Below are positions 16,921 through 26,148 of a DNA stretch of 64,000 nucleotides, in pieces. The DNA is taken from positions 1-64,000 of the forward strand of contig NZ_VIRS01000011.1 in NCBI RefSeq assembly GCF_006912135.1, written 5' to 3'. The first letter of the stretch is position 1. Each line of letters starts with the position of its first letter. A model generated the notes under the pieces. The model was not told where the DNA came from. It saw only the letters and a list, made by a program, of their open reading frames with translations, and did no database searches. This DNA is from Cryptosporangium phraense (GTDB lineage: Bacteria; Actinomycetota; Actinomycetes; Mycobacteriales; Cryptosporangiaceae). The position numbers and the translations under genes were made by a program.

Positions 16921-17079
16921 TCAGCCTCGCAGAGGCTCGGAGGCGCTGAGCGCGAAGGCGGCGGCCGCGTCGACCGGGCGGGGGCGCTCGACCGAGCCCT
17001 GCTCGTCCCACTCGATGCGGGCGGCCAGCTCGAGGTAGCGGTCGATGTCGTTGACGCTGTCGGTCGCGGTTCCGTACAT
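16921..17079 (-). CDS. Small hypothetical protein
   Basis: 52 aa from ATG 17079, with CGGAGGG 4 nt upstream, a strong RBS. Sequence is acidic and helical (VNDIDRYLELAARIEWDEQ) with an Ala-rich tail. No cysteines or core-peptide-like segment. It sits between the Rrf2 gene (convergent) and the hairpin after the 1108-aa gene, so it is probably transcribed separately. Function unknown. Confidence 0.55.
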   Translation of the reverse strand: MYGTATDSVNDIDRYLELAARIEWDEQGSVERPRPVDAAAAFALSASEPLRG

Positions 17080-17171
17080 GGTGCCCTCCGTTGGGTCCGT
17101 TGCCTCCAACACAGATAACGACCGGAAAAGTGCGTCGTCCGGTTCAGATCGGGTGCAGGGAAGGAGCAGGG

Positions 17172-17199
17172 GCCGGCCGCTTGCATCCGCGCGGCCGGC
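17172..17199 (-). terminator. Hairpin downstream of the 1108-aa gene
   Basis: 9-bp perfect stem GCCGGCCGC/GCGGCCGGC around a 10-nt loop, 5 nt past the stop of the minus-strand gene. Confidence 0.6.
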
Positions 17200-17203
17200 T
17201 GAG

Positions 17204-20200
17204 CTACCGGGCGGACGGTAGCGGACGGGGTTCCTCCTTGATGGTTTTGCTCGTACCGGTGGTCGGCCAGAGGTTGCGGGGGTCGGTGGACCGGGCCGTG
17301 TCGGTGCTGCCGTCGGCGAGCCAGGCGGCCTGCCCGTTGACGTAGAGTTCCCACCCGCCGAAGGCGTCGTGCGTGCCCGAGACCGCGTACTGGAGCGCGC
17401 CGTCCGCGCCCCTGGTGATCGTCACGCGGACGACGGCGTCGACGTCGGCGATCTGGGTGTTGATCAATCCCCCGACGATGTCTCGGAGGTTGAGCGGGCC
17501 GATGCCGACGTTCGGCATGAAGTCCGCTGACTTCCAGGGGAAGTAGGGCGTGCCCACGAGCTGGAAGGTCACTTCGACGCGATCGCTGACGTTGCGGTAA
17601 CCCGCCGACGCCACCATGTCTTTCGGGTCCGACGCGGTCAGCGTGCCCGCGATGGGCAGCGCTCCGGGCTTGAGCTGCCGCCACCAGGCCGGCGAGTCGG
17701 GCGCCTGGGTCGTATCGCCGTTCCAGTAGAGCTCCGTCTCGCCGAACTGGGCGGCCGGTTTCTCGGCCGCCGTGACGCGGAGCTGGTCGGGGTTGAGCCG
17801 CACGGTGTACGCGATGCGCGCGCGGCTCGATCCGCCGCTCTGTTCGTAGTACCGGTCGTCGCCACGGATCGCGACGGGGGCGCCGGCGAGGGTGATCGCC
17901 TCCGCCGGGATGAACCAGCGCAGCTCGAAGGTGACCGTCACGTTCCGGGTCCGCTTCAGCGACTGCGTGGTGGCGGTCGTTCCCGAGTCCCCGTGCTTCA
18001 GGTCCGAGCCTTGGTCGTCGCCCGGCCATTGATCCCACTCGCCGGGATCGGAACCCTCCGGCTCCGCCTGCACCAACGGCGGGTCGCTGTACGCCTGCTG
18101 TTCGTTGGGCCCGACGCTGCCCGGCTGCTGTTGTTGCCGGCGGTCCATGTCTTTGCCCTGGTTCGCGCGGGCGCCCTGCTCCGAGGTGTTCTTGGGCTTG
18201 CCTACCAGCGACGCGGCCGTCTTGAAGTTCTCGGCGGCCCAGCGCTGCGCGGCCTCCGATCCGCCGAACGCTCCGCGCAGCGCCGCGTCCGCGAGCCCGG
18301 TGGTGCCGGAGAGCCCGCTCATGTCACGGAACATGGTGCCTTGTGAGAGGGCGTTGAGCGCCGCTGTCATGCCGGTCGGATCCGGGAGCGGCGTCGGGTT
18401 CGTGATGTTGAGTACCGTCGGCGACAACGGCTGCGCCTTCAGATCCGGTGTCTGGTCGCGCGACTCGGCGGTGAGCGCGGCGATCTCGGAGGCGACGATC
18501 GGGATCGGCGAGTCCTGCCAGTTCCAGAACCGGCTGTTGTCGAGCTTCTCCGCGGAGTTCGCGCGCCCGAGCACCGCCTCGGCGAACACGCCGCCGGTCG
18601 GCAACGGCACGATCGCCTCCGACACCACTCCCGTCTGGAGTTGCTTCTCGTCGAGGAACTTCTGCCAGTCGTCGTCGGTGGCGTAGGTGCGGAACACGAG
18701 ATAGTTGGCGGCCACCGTCACGGGTGTGGGGTCGATCGCCTCCATCAACGGCCGGCCGGCCAGCGTGAAGCGCGCCAACGCGAGCGCGATCGACGGGGCA
18801 TCGAGGCTCTGCCAGATCGCTTGGCTGTAATGCAGGGCGTTCTCGTCCAAGTGCCCGGAGATCGTGTCGAAGCCGGCGCTGACGCCGAGATCGAGCAGCG
18901 CGACGTCGTCCGTTCCGGCGGTGACCGGCACGGTGACCGTCGCGGTGACCCACCGTCCGTGGTCCTCGCCGGGGTCGGCCCGCACTCGCTCGCCCCGGAT
19001 CTGTACGGCCACCGTGCCGGCATAGGCGCTCTTCTGCGGGTCCCGACGCAGCAGGACGCGGCGGACGGACGACATCGCGCCGTCGAAGTTGGTGCTGATG
19101 TGATCGTGCTCGGCCACGGCTGGGGCCTTGTCCACACCGGCCGTCTGCCGGTCCGAGGCGGTCGTCGGCTGAGCCAAGGCGGCCGTCTGCTGGTCGGCCA
19201 GGGCCGGAGGCCGCGTGGCGTCGGCCGCGAAGGGCTGGTATGTCACGCTTCCGTTCTGGTGTTCGACGACGAGCCCGCGGAACGGATGCCCCGGCGTGCT
19301 GGTGCCGACGTCGATCCTGTGCCAATCCTCGACCGGAATCGCGACGTCGCGCGCGCGGACGGCGCCGACCCCGTACTCCGCGGCGAACTCGGTGACCGTC
19401 CACGAGAGCGCTGGCGACGAGAGCGCGAGGATCTCCGCGTCGAGGTCGGTGCGTAACGCCGTGCCGACCGCCGGGGTCAGCGCGGCGGCTGCGATCGCCT
19501 CGCGGAAGCGGTAGACGAGTTCGCGCCGGCGGAAGTCGAATACCTTCATCGGGACGAACAGGCAGCGGGTCACTCGGTTGAGCTCGATCGCCACGCGGTA
19601 GGTCTGGACGACCTCGTAGTACTGCACGGTCAGCGCGTGCATGTGGTTGTAGTTCGTGACGGCGCGGGTCGAGAGCCGTTCGTGCTCCTCCTGAGAAACC
19701 TCCTGGACCACTGTCGACCAGCGCTCACGGACCATCGTCGACGCCTGCTGGGTCAGGTCGGCGATGTTCTGCGTGAGCTCCGACCGCAGGTTGCGCGAGC
19801 CGGTGGAGACGCCCCAACTCGACGCCTGGCTCTTCCCCGAGCCGTAGCCGATCGAGTAGCCGCCGCCCCAGCCGTACCCCTGGCTGTCTCCGCCGTACGA
19901 GCCGCCACCCCCGCCGCTCTTGCCGATTCCCCAGCTCTCGCCGCCGGACTGGGCCGCGCTCATGCCGGATTGGAACTCGCCGGCCACCGCGTCGACGACC
20001 TCGTTGAGCGCCCGGGTGTGCGTCTGTTGGTTGGTGAGCTGATCCTGTTCGCGGGTGCTCTCCATGCGCTCACCCCGCTCGCGGCGTTCCCAGTCGACGA
20101 GCGCTATCCGCGTACTCTCTCCCGGCGCGAGTGCCAGGCTATGCAGCAGCTGGCCCAGGGCCAGGCCGTTGGTGTACCAGGACTGCGAGAACTCCACCAC

Positions 20201-20530
20201 GGCGCCGACCGCGATGCGATCGAACCCGGCGTTGCTCAGCAACGCGTCCGTGAGATCGACCTGCCCGGCGGCTTCGATCGCCGGGCTCGCCGGGTCGACG
20301 TGCGCCGGCAGCCAGTGTGCGAGCGCGGACCGCGGGTCGGCCGCCGCGAGTTCGCGCGGCCCGGCGGGTGCCGGCGGCGGGTCGACGAAACGATCGAGCA
20401 GAATTGTCTGGTAATAGGCGCGTTGGTTGGGGTGCGTGCCCATTGTCGGCACGAGCTCGGGTGGGGTGCCGGGATCCCAGACGCCGCTATCCCAAATAGT
20501 GTCGGAATTCTGCGCGGGAGTGTCGACCAC
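17204..20530 (-). CDS. Large uncharacterised protein with Gly/Ser/Tyr-rich insert
   Basis: 1108 aa, no family I recognise. Residues about 110-200 hold a conserved-looking block (VEFSQSWYTNGLALGQLLHS, LAPGESTRIALVDWERRERG) leading into a helical stretch. About 205-250 is a Gly/Ser/Tyr/Trp-rich low-complexity segment (SGGGGGSYGG). Then a long coiled-coil-like helix (LTQNIADLTQQASTMVRERW, NHMHALTVQYYEVVQTYRVA). The C-terminal half alternates beta-rich segments with a charged linker rich in Gln (RRQQQQPG). No signal peptide or transmembrane helix is obvious. It is divergent from the 278-aa gene at 20611 across an 80-bp gap, suggesting shared regulation. The helical block recalls large scaffold or shell proteins but nothing firm can be said. 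Confidence 0.8.
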   Translation of the reverse strand: MVDTPAQNSDTIWDSGVWDPGTPPELVPTMGTHPNQRAYYQTILLDRFVDPPPAPAGPRELAAADPRSALAHWLPAHVDPASPAIEAAGQVDLTDALLSNAGFDRIAVGAVVEFSQSWYTNGLALGQLLHSLALAPGESTRIALVDWERRERGERMESTREQDQLTNQQTHTRALNEVVDAVAGEFQSGMSAAQSGGESWGIGKSGGGGGSYGGDSQGYGWGGGYSIGYGSGKSQASSWGVSTGSRNLRSELTQNIADLTQQASTMVRERWSTVVQEVSQEEHERLSTRAVTNYNHMHALTVQYYEVVQTYRVAIELNRVTRCLFVPMKVFDFRRRELVYRFREAIAAAALTPAVGTALRTDLDAEILALSSPALSWTVTEFAAEYGVGAVRARDVAIPVEDWHRIDVGTSTPGHPFRGLVVEHQNGSVTYQPFAADATRPPALADQQTAALAQPTTASDRQTAGVDKAPAVAEHDHISTNFDGAMSSVRRVLLRRDPQKSAYAGTVAVQIRGERVRADPGEDHGRWVTATVTVPVTAGTDDVALLDLGVSAGFDTISGHLDENALHYSQAIWQSLDAPSIALALARFTLAGRPLMEAIDPTPVTVAANYLVFRTYATDDDWQKFLDEKQLQTGVVSEAIVPLPTGGVFAEAVLGRANSAEKLDNSRFWNWQDSPIPIVASEIAALTAESRDQTPDLKAQPLSPTVLNITNPTPLPDPTGMTAALNALSQGTMFRDMSGLSGTTGLADAALRGAFGGSEAAQRWAAENFKTAASLVGKPKNTSEQGARANQGKDMDRRQQQQPGSVGPNEQQAYSDPPLVQAEPEGSDPGEWDQWPGDDQGSDLKHGDSGTTATTQSLKRTRNVTVTFELRWFIPAEAITLAGAPVAIRGDDRYYEQSGGSSRARIAYTVRLNPDQLRVTAAEKPAAQFGETELYWNGDTTQAPDSPAWWRQLKPGALPIAGTLTASDPKDMVASAGYRNVSDRVEVTFQLVGTPYFPWKSADFMPNVGIGPLNLRDIVGGLINTQIADVDAVVRVTITRGADGALQYAVSGTHDAFGGWELYVNGQAAWLADGSTDTARSTDPRNLWPTTGTSKTIKEEPRPLPSAR

Positions 20531-20610
20531 AGAAGAAAGGTAGCGCCAGCGGCGATTCAGGAGAAGGCTGAGGGAGAAGTAGTGGCTCGCCGACGCAGTG
20601 AGGAATCTCC

Positions 20611-21447
20611 ATGGCCATTCCGGCGCGCAGGATTCGTGACCGTGAGTCCTTCAACAACGTGACTTCCTCACCACACGAAACCGCCGCGATCTACTTTTTC
20701 AAGCAGCTTGATCCGATTTATGACGCGGTCTGTGCCGTAGCGCAAGATTTCATCAATCGGCCGCATCTCTACACGCGAATCGGCAGCGACGAATGCGTCG
20801 AGGCCCTGGCGAGGCTGCGGTCCCAGCTCGGCACCGACCCGCGCCTGCCCTCGCGTGACCAGCGCGCGCAGGCGTACGCGGCGGTGTACGGCCCGCCGAA
20901 CGGAGTGGCCGAATTCGACAAACTCCGCGAAGACCTGATGGCGGCCGCAACCGCCTATGCCGAGCGGGTATTCGACACCGGGGTCGACATGCTTCGGGAA
21001 CGGGTGAGAACGGCACACAAGCCGCTCAAAGACTTTCTGACGGGCGCAACGGGCGATTCCACGAGATGGACGAGTGGGCAGGCTCTGGACAATCTCGCGG
21101 AACGCACGTGTTTCAGCGTCTTGCGCGTTCCCGGAATCAGCAGCGTCTTCGGAATCGCGTCGGCGCCGCAAAAGGATTGGCCCTATTCCGAAGACAGCGA
21201 CGCCAACAAGCTGCTCGACGAGATCAGCCGCCGCCTGACGCCCGCGAACGTGCTCGATCGGCAGGGCGCCAGTAGTCGGCAGCGGGTCGCCGCGCGGGGT
21301 GCCGAGGCCATCGCCTCGGTGCTGGATTACTCCGAAAACGGCGCCGATCGCGGCGACGACAACGCCTCGCTGGACATCCTGATCACCCAGGTCTACACGT
21401 GGGCCACGGCCAAGAAAGCGCTCGCGATGGGCGCAACCTCAAACTGA
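20611..21447 (+). CDS. Uncharacterised protein
   Basis: 278 aa, mostly helical, no recognised domain. ATG 20611 has GAGGAA 5 nt upstream. Features: ETAAIYFFKQLDPIYDAVCA near the N-terminus, and DNASLDILITQVYTWATAKK at the C-terminus. Divergent partner of the 1108-aa gene; the two are probably one functional unit. It is the last chromosomal gene before the AICE left boundary and is followed by a terminator hairpin. Confidence 0.75.
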   Translation: MAIPARRIRDRESFNNVTSSPHETAAIYFFKQLDPIYDAVCAVAQDFINRPHLYTRIGSDECVEALARLRSQLGTDPRLPSRDQRAQAYAAVYGPPNGVAEFDKLREDLMAAATAYAERVFDTGVDMLRERVRTAHKPLKDFLTGATGDSTRWTSGQALDNLAERTCFSVLRVPGISSVFGIASAPQKDWPYSEDSDANKLLDEISRRLTPANVLDRQGASSRQRVAARGAEAIASVLDYSENGADRGDDNASLDILITQVYTWATAKKALAMGATSN

Positions 21448-21576
21448 ATCGCTTACAGTATGACTTACGTGAGCGATGGGCATCGGGTGGGAGCCTGCTG
21501 CCGAGCGGCCGAACCAGGGGGCCGGCGGGGCGCCGGAACCGAAACGAGACGGAGACCGGTTCCGAGTGGACGACGA

Positions 21577-21604
21577 AGGCCCGGTCCATCCATGGACCGG
21601 GCCT
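21577..21604. terminator. Chromosomal hairpin outside attL
   Basis: Perfect 13-bp stem AGGCCCGGTCCAT/ATGGACCGGGCCT around CC. Ends 20 bp before attL. Before integration this would have been the terminator downstream of tRNA-Ser (minus strand); it can also end the 278-aa gene transcript. Confidence 0.75.
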
Positions 21605-21624
21605 CACGTTTAGCCTGCTCAGCG

Positions 21625-21683
21625 GGCTGGCGGAGGATACGAGATTCGAACTCGTGAGGGGTTGCCCCCAACACGCTTTCCAA
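21625..21683. other. attL
   Basis: 59-bp sequence identical to 49224-49282, from the anticodon loop through the CCA end of tRNA-Ser and a few bases beyond. It lacks the 5' half of the tRNA, so it is the displaced chromosomal 3' fragment. Confidence 0.93.
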
Positions 21684-21780
21684 TGCTGCTCGGCGGCGTT
21701 CGCGGGCATCCGTACCCGTCCGGACCTGCGGCGCGACCAAACCGCCGCACGTCGCCGGACCTCCCCGAACGCGCATGAAC

Positions 21781-21800
21781 GAGACGGAAACTGAGACGGA
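21781..21800 (+). repeat. Left arm repeat, candidate integrase/excisionase arm site
   Basis: GAGACGGAAACTGAGACGGA, identical to 49132-49151. It lies 98 bp inside attL and contains two GAGACGG half-sites 12 bp apart. The rest of 21684-22116 holds no gene and probably carries the promoter of the 662-aa gene. Confidence 0.7.
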
Positions 21801-22116
21801 CGGCGTTGCGACCGCACACGTGGGATATCGCGGCGGGAGCTCCGCCGTGCTACTGTCCCCGATCACGACGCGAGGTGCGTCGCGGTGTACCGAAGCGCAG
21901 GCACCGACCTGCGTAGAGGTGGCAGTACCCGTTCGGCCCTGGCACGCCGGGACCTGAGGTCAGTCCATAGCCGCGATCGGCAACTCGTTTCGCTCGGCAG
22001 AAGGCGGGCTCGATCCGCTGGATGCTGGAGCGCGAGCTGGTCGGTGTCCGGCTCCCGCGTGTAGTGCCCGCGGGAGAATCCCCTTCCGTGGGACGTCCGG
22101 GATCCGGAAGGACACC

Positions 22117-24105
22117 ATGGTTACCCCGGAAGAGAACCACCCGTCGGCGCCGAGCCACGTCATCGGCGAGACGACCGAAATGCCCAAGCCGCTCCGCCGT
22201 CTGCCGGAGCTGCCCGAGCCGGGCAAGATCCGCGCGGTCCGTGCCGCCGCGCGCAAGCACCTGGGAATGGGTGACCGCGCGGCCGGCGCCATGTCCACGA
22301 TCTGGGTGCGGCCCGATGACGTTTTGCCGCAGATCGAACAGCCGCGCCGGATGCGCATTCCGGGCGGCGACCTCCTGTACGTCGAGGGGCTGGTCTGGAT
22401 CCCCCGGCTGATGGCCGACCCGTTCAACCCGCGTAACGCCGCGGATCACCGCTACCCGGTGTCGGGCGGTGGTGCGTCCTCCCTGGAGCACGACATCGCC
22501 GGCAGCATCACCGCGGGGCGGGCGGAACTGGCGATGACCGCGCCGTCGCGCGACGCCCTGCTCAACGCGCTGAGCAAGGGCATGGCGAAGACGCGCGTGG
22601 CGAACACGCCCTACCCGCCGATCGGTGACCAGGGGATCATGGATGCGCCGTTCGGGGTGATGACGGTCTTCGGCTTCGAAGACGGCACCCCAGACGTCGC
22701 GGTGCCCGGGGTCCGGGAGGGCTCCAGCCGCGTCACCCACGCGCAGGCGATGCACGAGCTGGAGCCGGAGGACACGGTCCTGCGGATGCCGTCCGGCTCG
22801 AAGGCGATGACCGACTTCATCGCGGAGATCAACAGCATCGTCGACAAGCCGGCCGCCGAGCTCACCGAGAACGACAAGGCGCGCGTGCGGTGCGCGACCA
22901 CGAACTTCATCCTGATCGTCGGCTTCGATCCGGACGTGGACGGCAGCATCGACCTCGCCGAGGCCGTCAAGACCAAGGTCGCTCAGGAGCATCTGAACAT
23001 CAAGGCTGACTGGTCGCTCCCCGCCCGCCACTCCGTCATGGCCGACGACTGCCTGCGGTCCGCGTTCGGCGAGTCGCTGCTCACGAGCGGGCAGGAGTAC
23101 GACTGGCTCCGCGGCCTGATGACCGCGGACACGGCATCGGCGGCAGGCGTGTCCAAGGACGCGGACGACCGCACCACCCGGCTCCTCTACCTGTTCACCA
23201 CCGACGAGCCCAAGGTGCACGCCGCGATCCGGCGGCCGATCGCCTTCGTCCTGAGCCGTGACAACACGCGGAAGGTCCAGGTCAAGAAGACGACCAAGGT
23301 GCCGTACGCGGTGGAACTGGTCTCCCGCGAGTTCCGCGGGCGGCCCGGCTATGAGAACTCGACCGTCGACCGCATGGTCAAGGTGGTGGAGAACGGCGCG
23401 AAGATCACCGGGCTCAGCCCGTGGACGATGACCTCCCGGTCGCTCAACGCGCTGGAGAAGGCCGCCCTCGCCGAGCTGCACTCGGCCGGAAAGCCCGGGG
23501 CCAGCTGCACGGAACTCGCCGTCCGGGCGCTCTACTACATCGCGGTCCACGACGTTCTGCGGGTTCCCCGTAACGACCAGGGAGCGACGTCCGACCGTCG
23601 TACGGTCGCCGAGGTTCTGGAGGCGATGCTGGACACGCCTCGCGGGATCGCTCAGCTGGCCCTGATCGTGCGCGATGGGCGCCGGGGGCAGCGGCCCTTC
23701 CTCCGCGACGAGGCGGGTGAACCCGTGATGGACGCTACGGGCACCGATCCCGTCACGCTGCAGAACCACACGATGCGCTACGACCTGTACCCGAAGGGCC
23801 AGGCCAGTGAGGCCCCCCAGGGCCAGGACCCGTTCCTCGCCGCACAGATCCGGCTCAAGGACGCCGTGAACGCGCTGGAGATCACGGCAAACGACCTCGA
23901 AGCCGTGAAGGACGACGAGGGCAACAAGCTGGTCGAGCAGCAGGGCCTGCCCACCCAGGCCAAGGCCTGGCGCAAGCAGCTGCGCGACGTCGCCGAGCGG
24001 CTGTCCGACTGGTACGAGGTCGGCGTGGAGTACCGCGCCAGCAACGCGGACATCCCCGCGAGTCCCACGACCGACCCGGGGGATGAGGACCCGGAGGCCG
24101 CTTAG
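22117..24105 (+). CDS. Unknown AICE protein with ParB-like motifs
   Basis: 662 aa; ATG 22117 has AAGGA 4 nt upstream. Residues about 85-105 (WIPRLMADPFNPRNAAD) resemble the N-terminal box of the ParB/sulfiredoxin fold (hydrophobic, D-P-F-x-P-R), and about 205-215 (VREGSSRVTHAQA) sits where a G-x-x-R box II is expected. The rest, including RPIAFVLSRDNTRKVQ and a helical C-terminus (RDVAERLSDWYEVGVEY), is unfamiliar. DndB/DGQHR proteins share this general logic. It could be a nuclease, a partition-type protein or a defence cargo gene. Followed by a terminator, so a single-gene unit at the left edge of the element. Confidence 0.75.
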   Translation: MVTPEENHPSAPSHVIGETTEMPKPLRRLPELPEPGKIRAVRAAARKHLGMGDRAAGAMSTIWVRPDDVLPQIEQPRRMRIPGGDLLYVEGLVWIPRLMADPFNPRNAADHRYPVSGGGASSLEHDIAGSITAGRAELAMTAPSRDALLNALSKGMAKTRVANTPYPPIGDQGIMDAPFGVMTVFGFEDGTPDVAVPGVREGSSRVTHAQAMHELEPEDTVLRMPSGSKAMTDFIAEINSIVDKPAAELTENDKARVRCATTNFILIVGFDPDVDGSIDLAEAVKTKVAQEHLNIKADWSLPARHSVMADDCLRSAFGESLLTSGQEYDWLRGLMTADTASAAGVSKDADDRTTRLLYLFTTDEPKVHAAIRRPIAFVLSRDNTRKVQVKKTTKVPYAVELVSREFRGRPGYENSTVDRMVKVVENGAKITGLSPWTMTSRSLNALEKAALAELHSAGKPGASCTELAVRALYYIAVHDVLRVPRNDQGATSDRRTVAEVLEAMLDTPRGIAQLALIVRDGRRGQRPFLRDEAGEPVMDATGTDPVTLQNHTMRYDLYPKGQASEAPQGQDPFLAAQIRLKDAVNALEITANDLEAVKDDEGNKLVEQQGLPTQAKAWRKQLRDVAERLSDWYEVGVEYRASNADIPASPTTDPGDEDPEAA

Positions 24106-24112
24106 CCTCCGT

Positions 24113-24142
24113 CGCCGGGGACGACTGCGATCGTCCCCGGCG
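24113..24142 (+). terminator. Hairpin after the 662-aa gene
   Basis: Perfect 12-bp stem CGCCGGGGACGA/TCGTCCCCGGCG around CTGCGA, 8 nt after the stop. Confidence 0.75.
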
Positions 24143-24647
24143 GTTGCCCCGCGCCCTCGGCGGCTCCGACTGAGACGACTCGACCGGTAACCCCGGGCGG
24201 ATAAGCCCGCGCGGTCACCCACCGTATGCGGACCTGGCCTAGCGAAGCCGCCAGGACCCTTGCGCCCCACCGGCGGGCACGGGGCGTCACACAACGCGTC
24301 TGACGGCGGTTGAGCGGGCACACCACGATGTCCCTCAACTGGATGGCCTATGTGGTTGCCGGCCGGTCAGCGCGACTATCCACAGCCCCGCGTCGCGTGA
24401 CGCGATGCGTCGGGGTGAACGCTTATCATCACGAACAGGCAACGGCCCCCACAGTTGGCGCTGTGAGGGCCGTAGGCCGGGCACGGAGCCCGTCGTTCTT
24501 CCCAAGGCGACGATACCGAGCAGTCCGAAGCCTCGCATGTCCGAGGTTGCGATCGCTTGGGTGATTTTTCTCCTCCGAACGTCCGGTCGCGCCTGACCGG
24601 GTCGGGCCATCAGGGGTCGACCTACGTTCGAGAGAGAGGAGGGGCAG
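24143..24647. other. Non-coding region with several inverted repeats and a DnaA-box-like site
   Basis: About 500 bp without a convincing gene. It holds CTATCCACA at 24376-24384 (one mismatch to the DnaA box), a 13-bp hairpin with one mismatch at 24442-24473, a smaller hairpin just after it, a CCTCG/CGAGG hairpin near 24535, and a T run. It could be the leader of the next gene, a small RNA, or origin-like DNA. Confidence 0.4.
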
Positions 24648-25292
24648 TTGCCCCCCGCCCGTTCCATCGCGCACGTCTCGTTGCTCTACCTCGCCCGGCA
24701 CGCCGGCCTGTCCGGGTTCGCCCGGTCGCGGTACGTCACCCGGCTCCGCCGCGACCGTGACGCCGGTAACACCGGCTTCAACGCCGACGGAAAGCTCATC
24801 GCCGGGTTGAAGGCTGATCTGCAGTTCGGCACCGCCGGCGCCGGGGTGACCGAAGCCGTGGCGACGGTCAGCCCCCGCTTACGGGGCCGGTACCGGGCGC
24901 TCGCGCCGGGTCTGTTGACCTACCTGCGGGCCATGCCCGAGCGGCTCCGGTGCGCACCGGTGTCTCTGAGCCAGCCTACGGTCGTGGTCGCCGACCTTCC
25001 GATCAAGCTGCGCGCGCACCTCGGCGTGCAGCACCCGGACGGCTCGGTCGAGGTGGTCTGGTTCTGGTGCGACGAGGAGCCGCCGAAGTCCGAGACCGTG
25101 GCCCTCGTCCACCACCTGCTGGCCGAGCACCTCGAACTGCTCCACCCGGCCGCGAGCCGCGTGGTGATCCTCGACGTCCGCCGGGGCACCCGGTACGAGG
25201 CGCCTCTCGGCATCAGCGGACACAACCTCGACGGCTTCATCGCCAGCGAGGCCGCCGCGTTCCGCGCAAGCTGGAGCGCGGCAGCGGCATAG
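24648..25292 (+). CDS. Unknown AICE protein
   Basis: 214 aa from TTG 24648, preceded by AGGAGGGG. Basic N-terminal third (GFARSRYVTRLRRDRDAG), then a compact alpha/beta region (IKLRAHLGVQHPDGSVEVVW, SRVVILDVRRGTRYEA). No family recognised. A strong bidirectional hairpin follows. Probably cargo or an accessory transfer protein. Confidence 0.65.
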   Translation: MPPARSIAHVSLLYLARHAGLSGFARSRYVTRLRRDRDAGNTGFNADGKLIAGLKADLQFGTAGAGVTEAVATVSPRLRGRYRALAPGLLTYLRAMPERLRCAPVSLSQPTVVVADLPIKLRAHLGVQHPDGSVEVVWFWCDEEPPKSETVALVHHLLAEHLELLHPAASRVVILDVRRGTRYEAPLGISGHNLDGFIASEAAAFRASWSAAAA

Positions 25293-25338
25293 CGCCTGGC
25301 CAAGATGGTGAAGCGAAGCGGGCCTGACGCCGATTAGC

Positions 25339-25370
25339 GATGGCCCGGCCGGACCTCCGGCCGGGCCATC
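25339..25370. terminator. Strong bidirectional terminator
   Basis: Perfect 15-bp stem GATGGCCCGGCCGGA and complement around CC, followed by TTT on the plus strand. Lies between the plus-strand 214-aa gene and the end of the minus-strand HAD gene. Confidence 0.85.
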
Positions 25371-25467
25371 TTTCCATTACATGCCCTTGATGCAGGGGTG
25401 CGATCGTCGTAGACACTCGCCCGCCCTGATCTTCACACGGTCATCTACCGCCGAGACATTTGCCGGG

Positions 25468-26148
25468 TTACCTAATCGCATCCGCTATGTTGCCCATGCT
25501 CGTCACCAGGGCGTCCGGCGCGGCCGCGCGAAATAGCTCAACTTTAGACGGCCGATTGGCATAGGCAATCACCCTCACCCCGGCGGCTCGGGCGGCCTCA
25601 ATGTCCGTCATTGAGTCTCCGATAAAAACACACTCACCCGGTTCGCTTCCCAGGTCGCCGATCGTGCGTGTGAGCAAATGCGGATGCGGTTTCATTAGGC
25701 CGGGATGACCTGCCGGTCGTCCGGCAATTGATGATACGTAATCAGCGAGTGACCGCGCCCGAAGGAATTCTCTGATCGCTCCGGCTGAATTGTTGCTCAC
25801 GACGGCCACCGGCCGACTGGATTTCGCTGCGGCGCGGATAAGTGCTCTTGCCCCTGGTGTCTCTTCGGCAGTCTCTATGGCCCGTAGTTCGGCGCCGGAT
25901 ATCTCTTGTTCCATTGACAAAACGACATCCGGCCGGTCAAGTGTTGCGGACCAGTGGAGTACCGCCAGTGGATCGCCAGTTTCTGCGATATCGAGCGGTA
26001 GAGATTCTCCGTATCGGATTGCGACCTCGCGGGCTCGATCGGCTACGGATGTTGCTGGATATCCCGCGAAGACGTGACAGATCGGGCCGTCGAAGTCGAG
26101 CAATAGAGGGCCGGTGTACCCGACTATCTGCTCCAGGGAAGCGGTCAC
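25468..26148 (-). CDS. HAD-superfamily hydrolase
   Basis: 226 aa from GTG 26148, which overlaps the stop of the GntR gene (GTGA). HAD motifs: LLLDFDGP (nucleophile Asp), VVSNNS, conserved Lys in MKPHPH, and FIGDSMTDIEAA. Phosphatase of the phosphoglycolate/beta-phosphoglucomutase-like type. HAD or Nudix hydrolases beside the GntR regulator are a recurrent AICE arrangement; they may clear a signalling metabolite, which is inference. GC content is lower than in the conjugation genes. Confidence 0.85.
   Translation of the reverse strand: MTASLEQIVGYTGPLLLDFDGPICHVFAGYPATSVADRAREVAIRYGESLPLDIAETGDPLAVLHWSATLDRPDVVLSMEQEISGAELRAIETAEETPGARALIRAAAKSSRPVAVVSNNSAGAIREFLRARSLADYVSSIAGRPAGHPGLMKPHPHLLTRTIGDLGSEPGECVFIGDSMTDIEAARAAGVRVIAYANRPSKVELFRAAAPDALVTSMGNIADAIR

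Noticed and set aside
21541-21555. Third copy of the att arm repeat outside attL (CGAGACGGAGACC)
   Set aside because: Only about nine bases match and it lies in chromosomal flank outside the element; probably chance.
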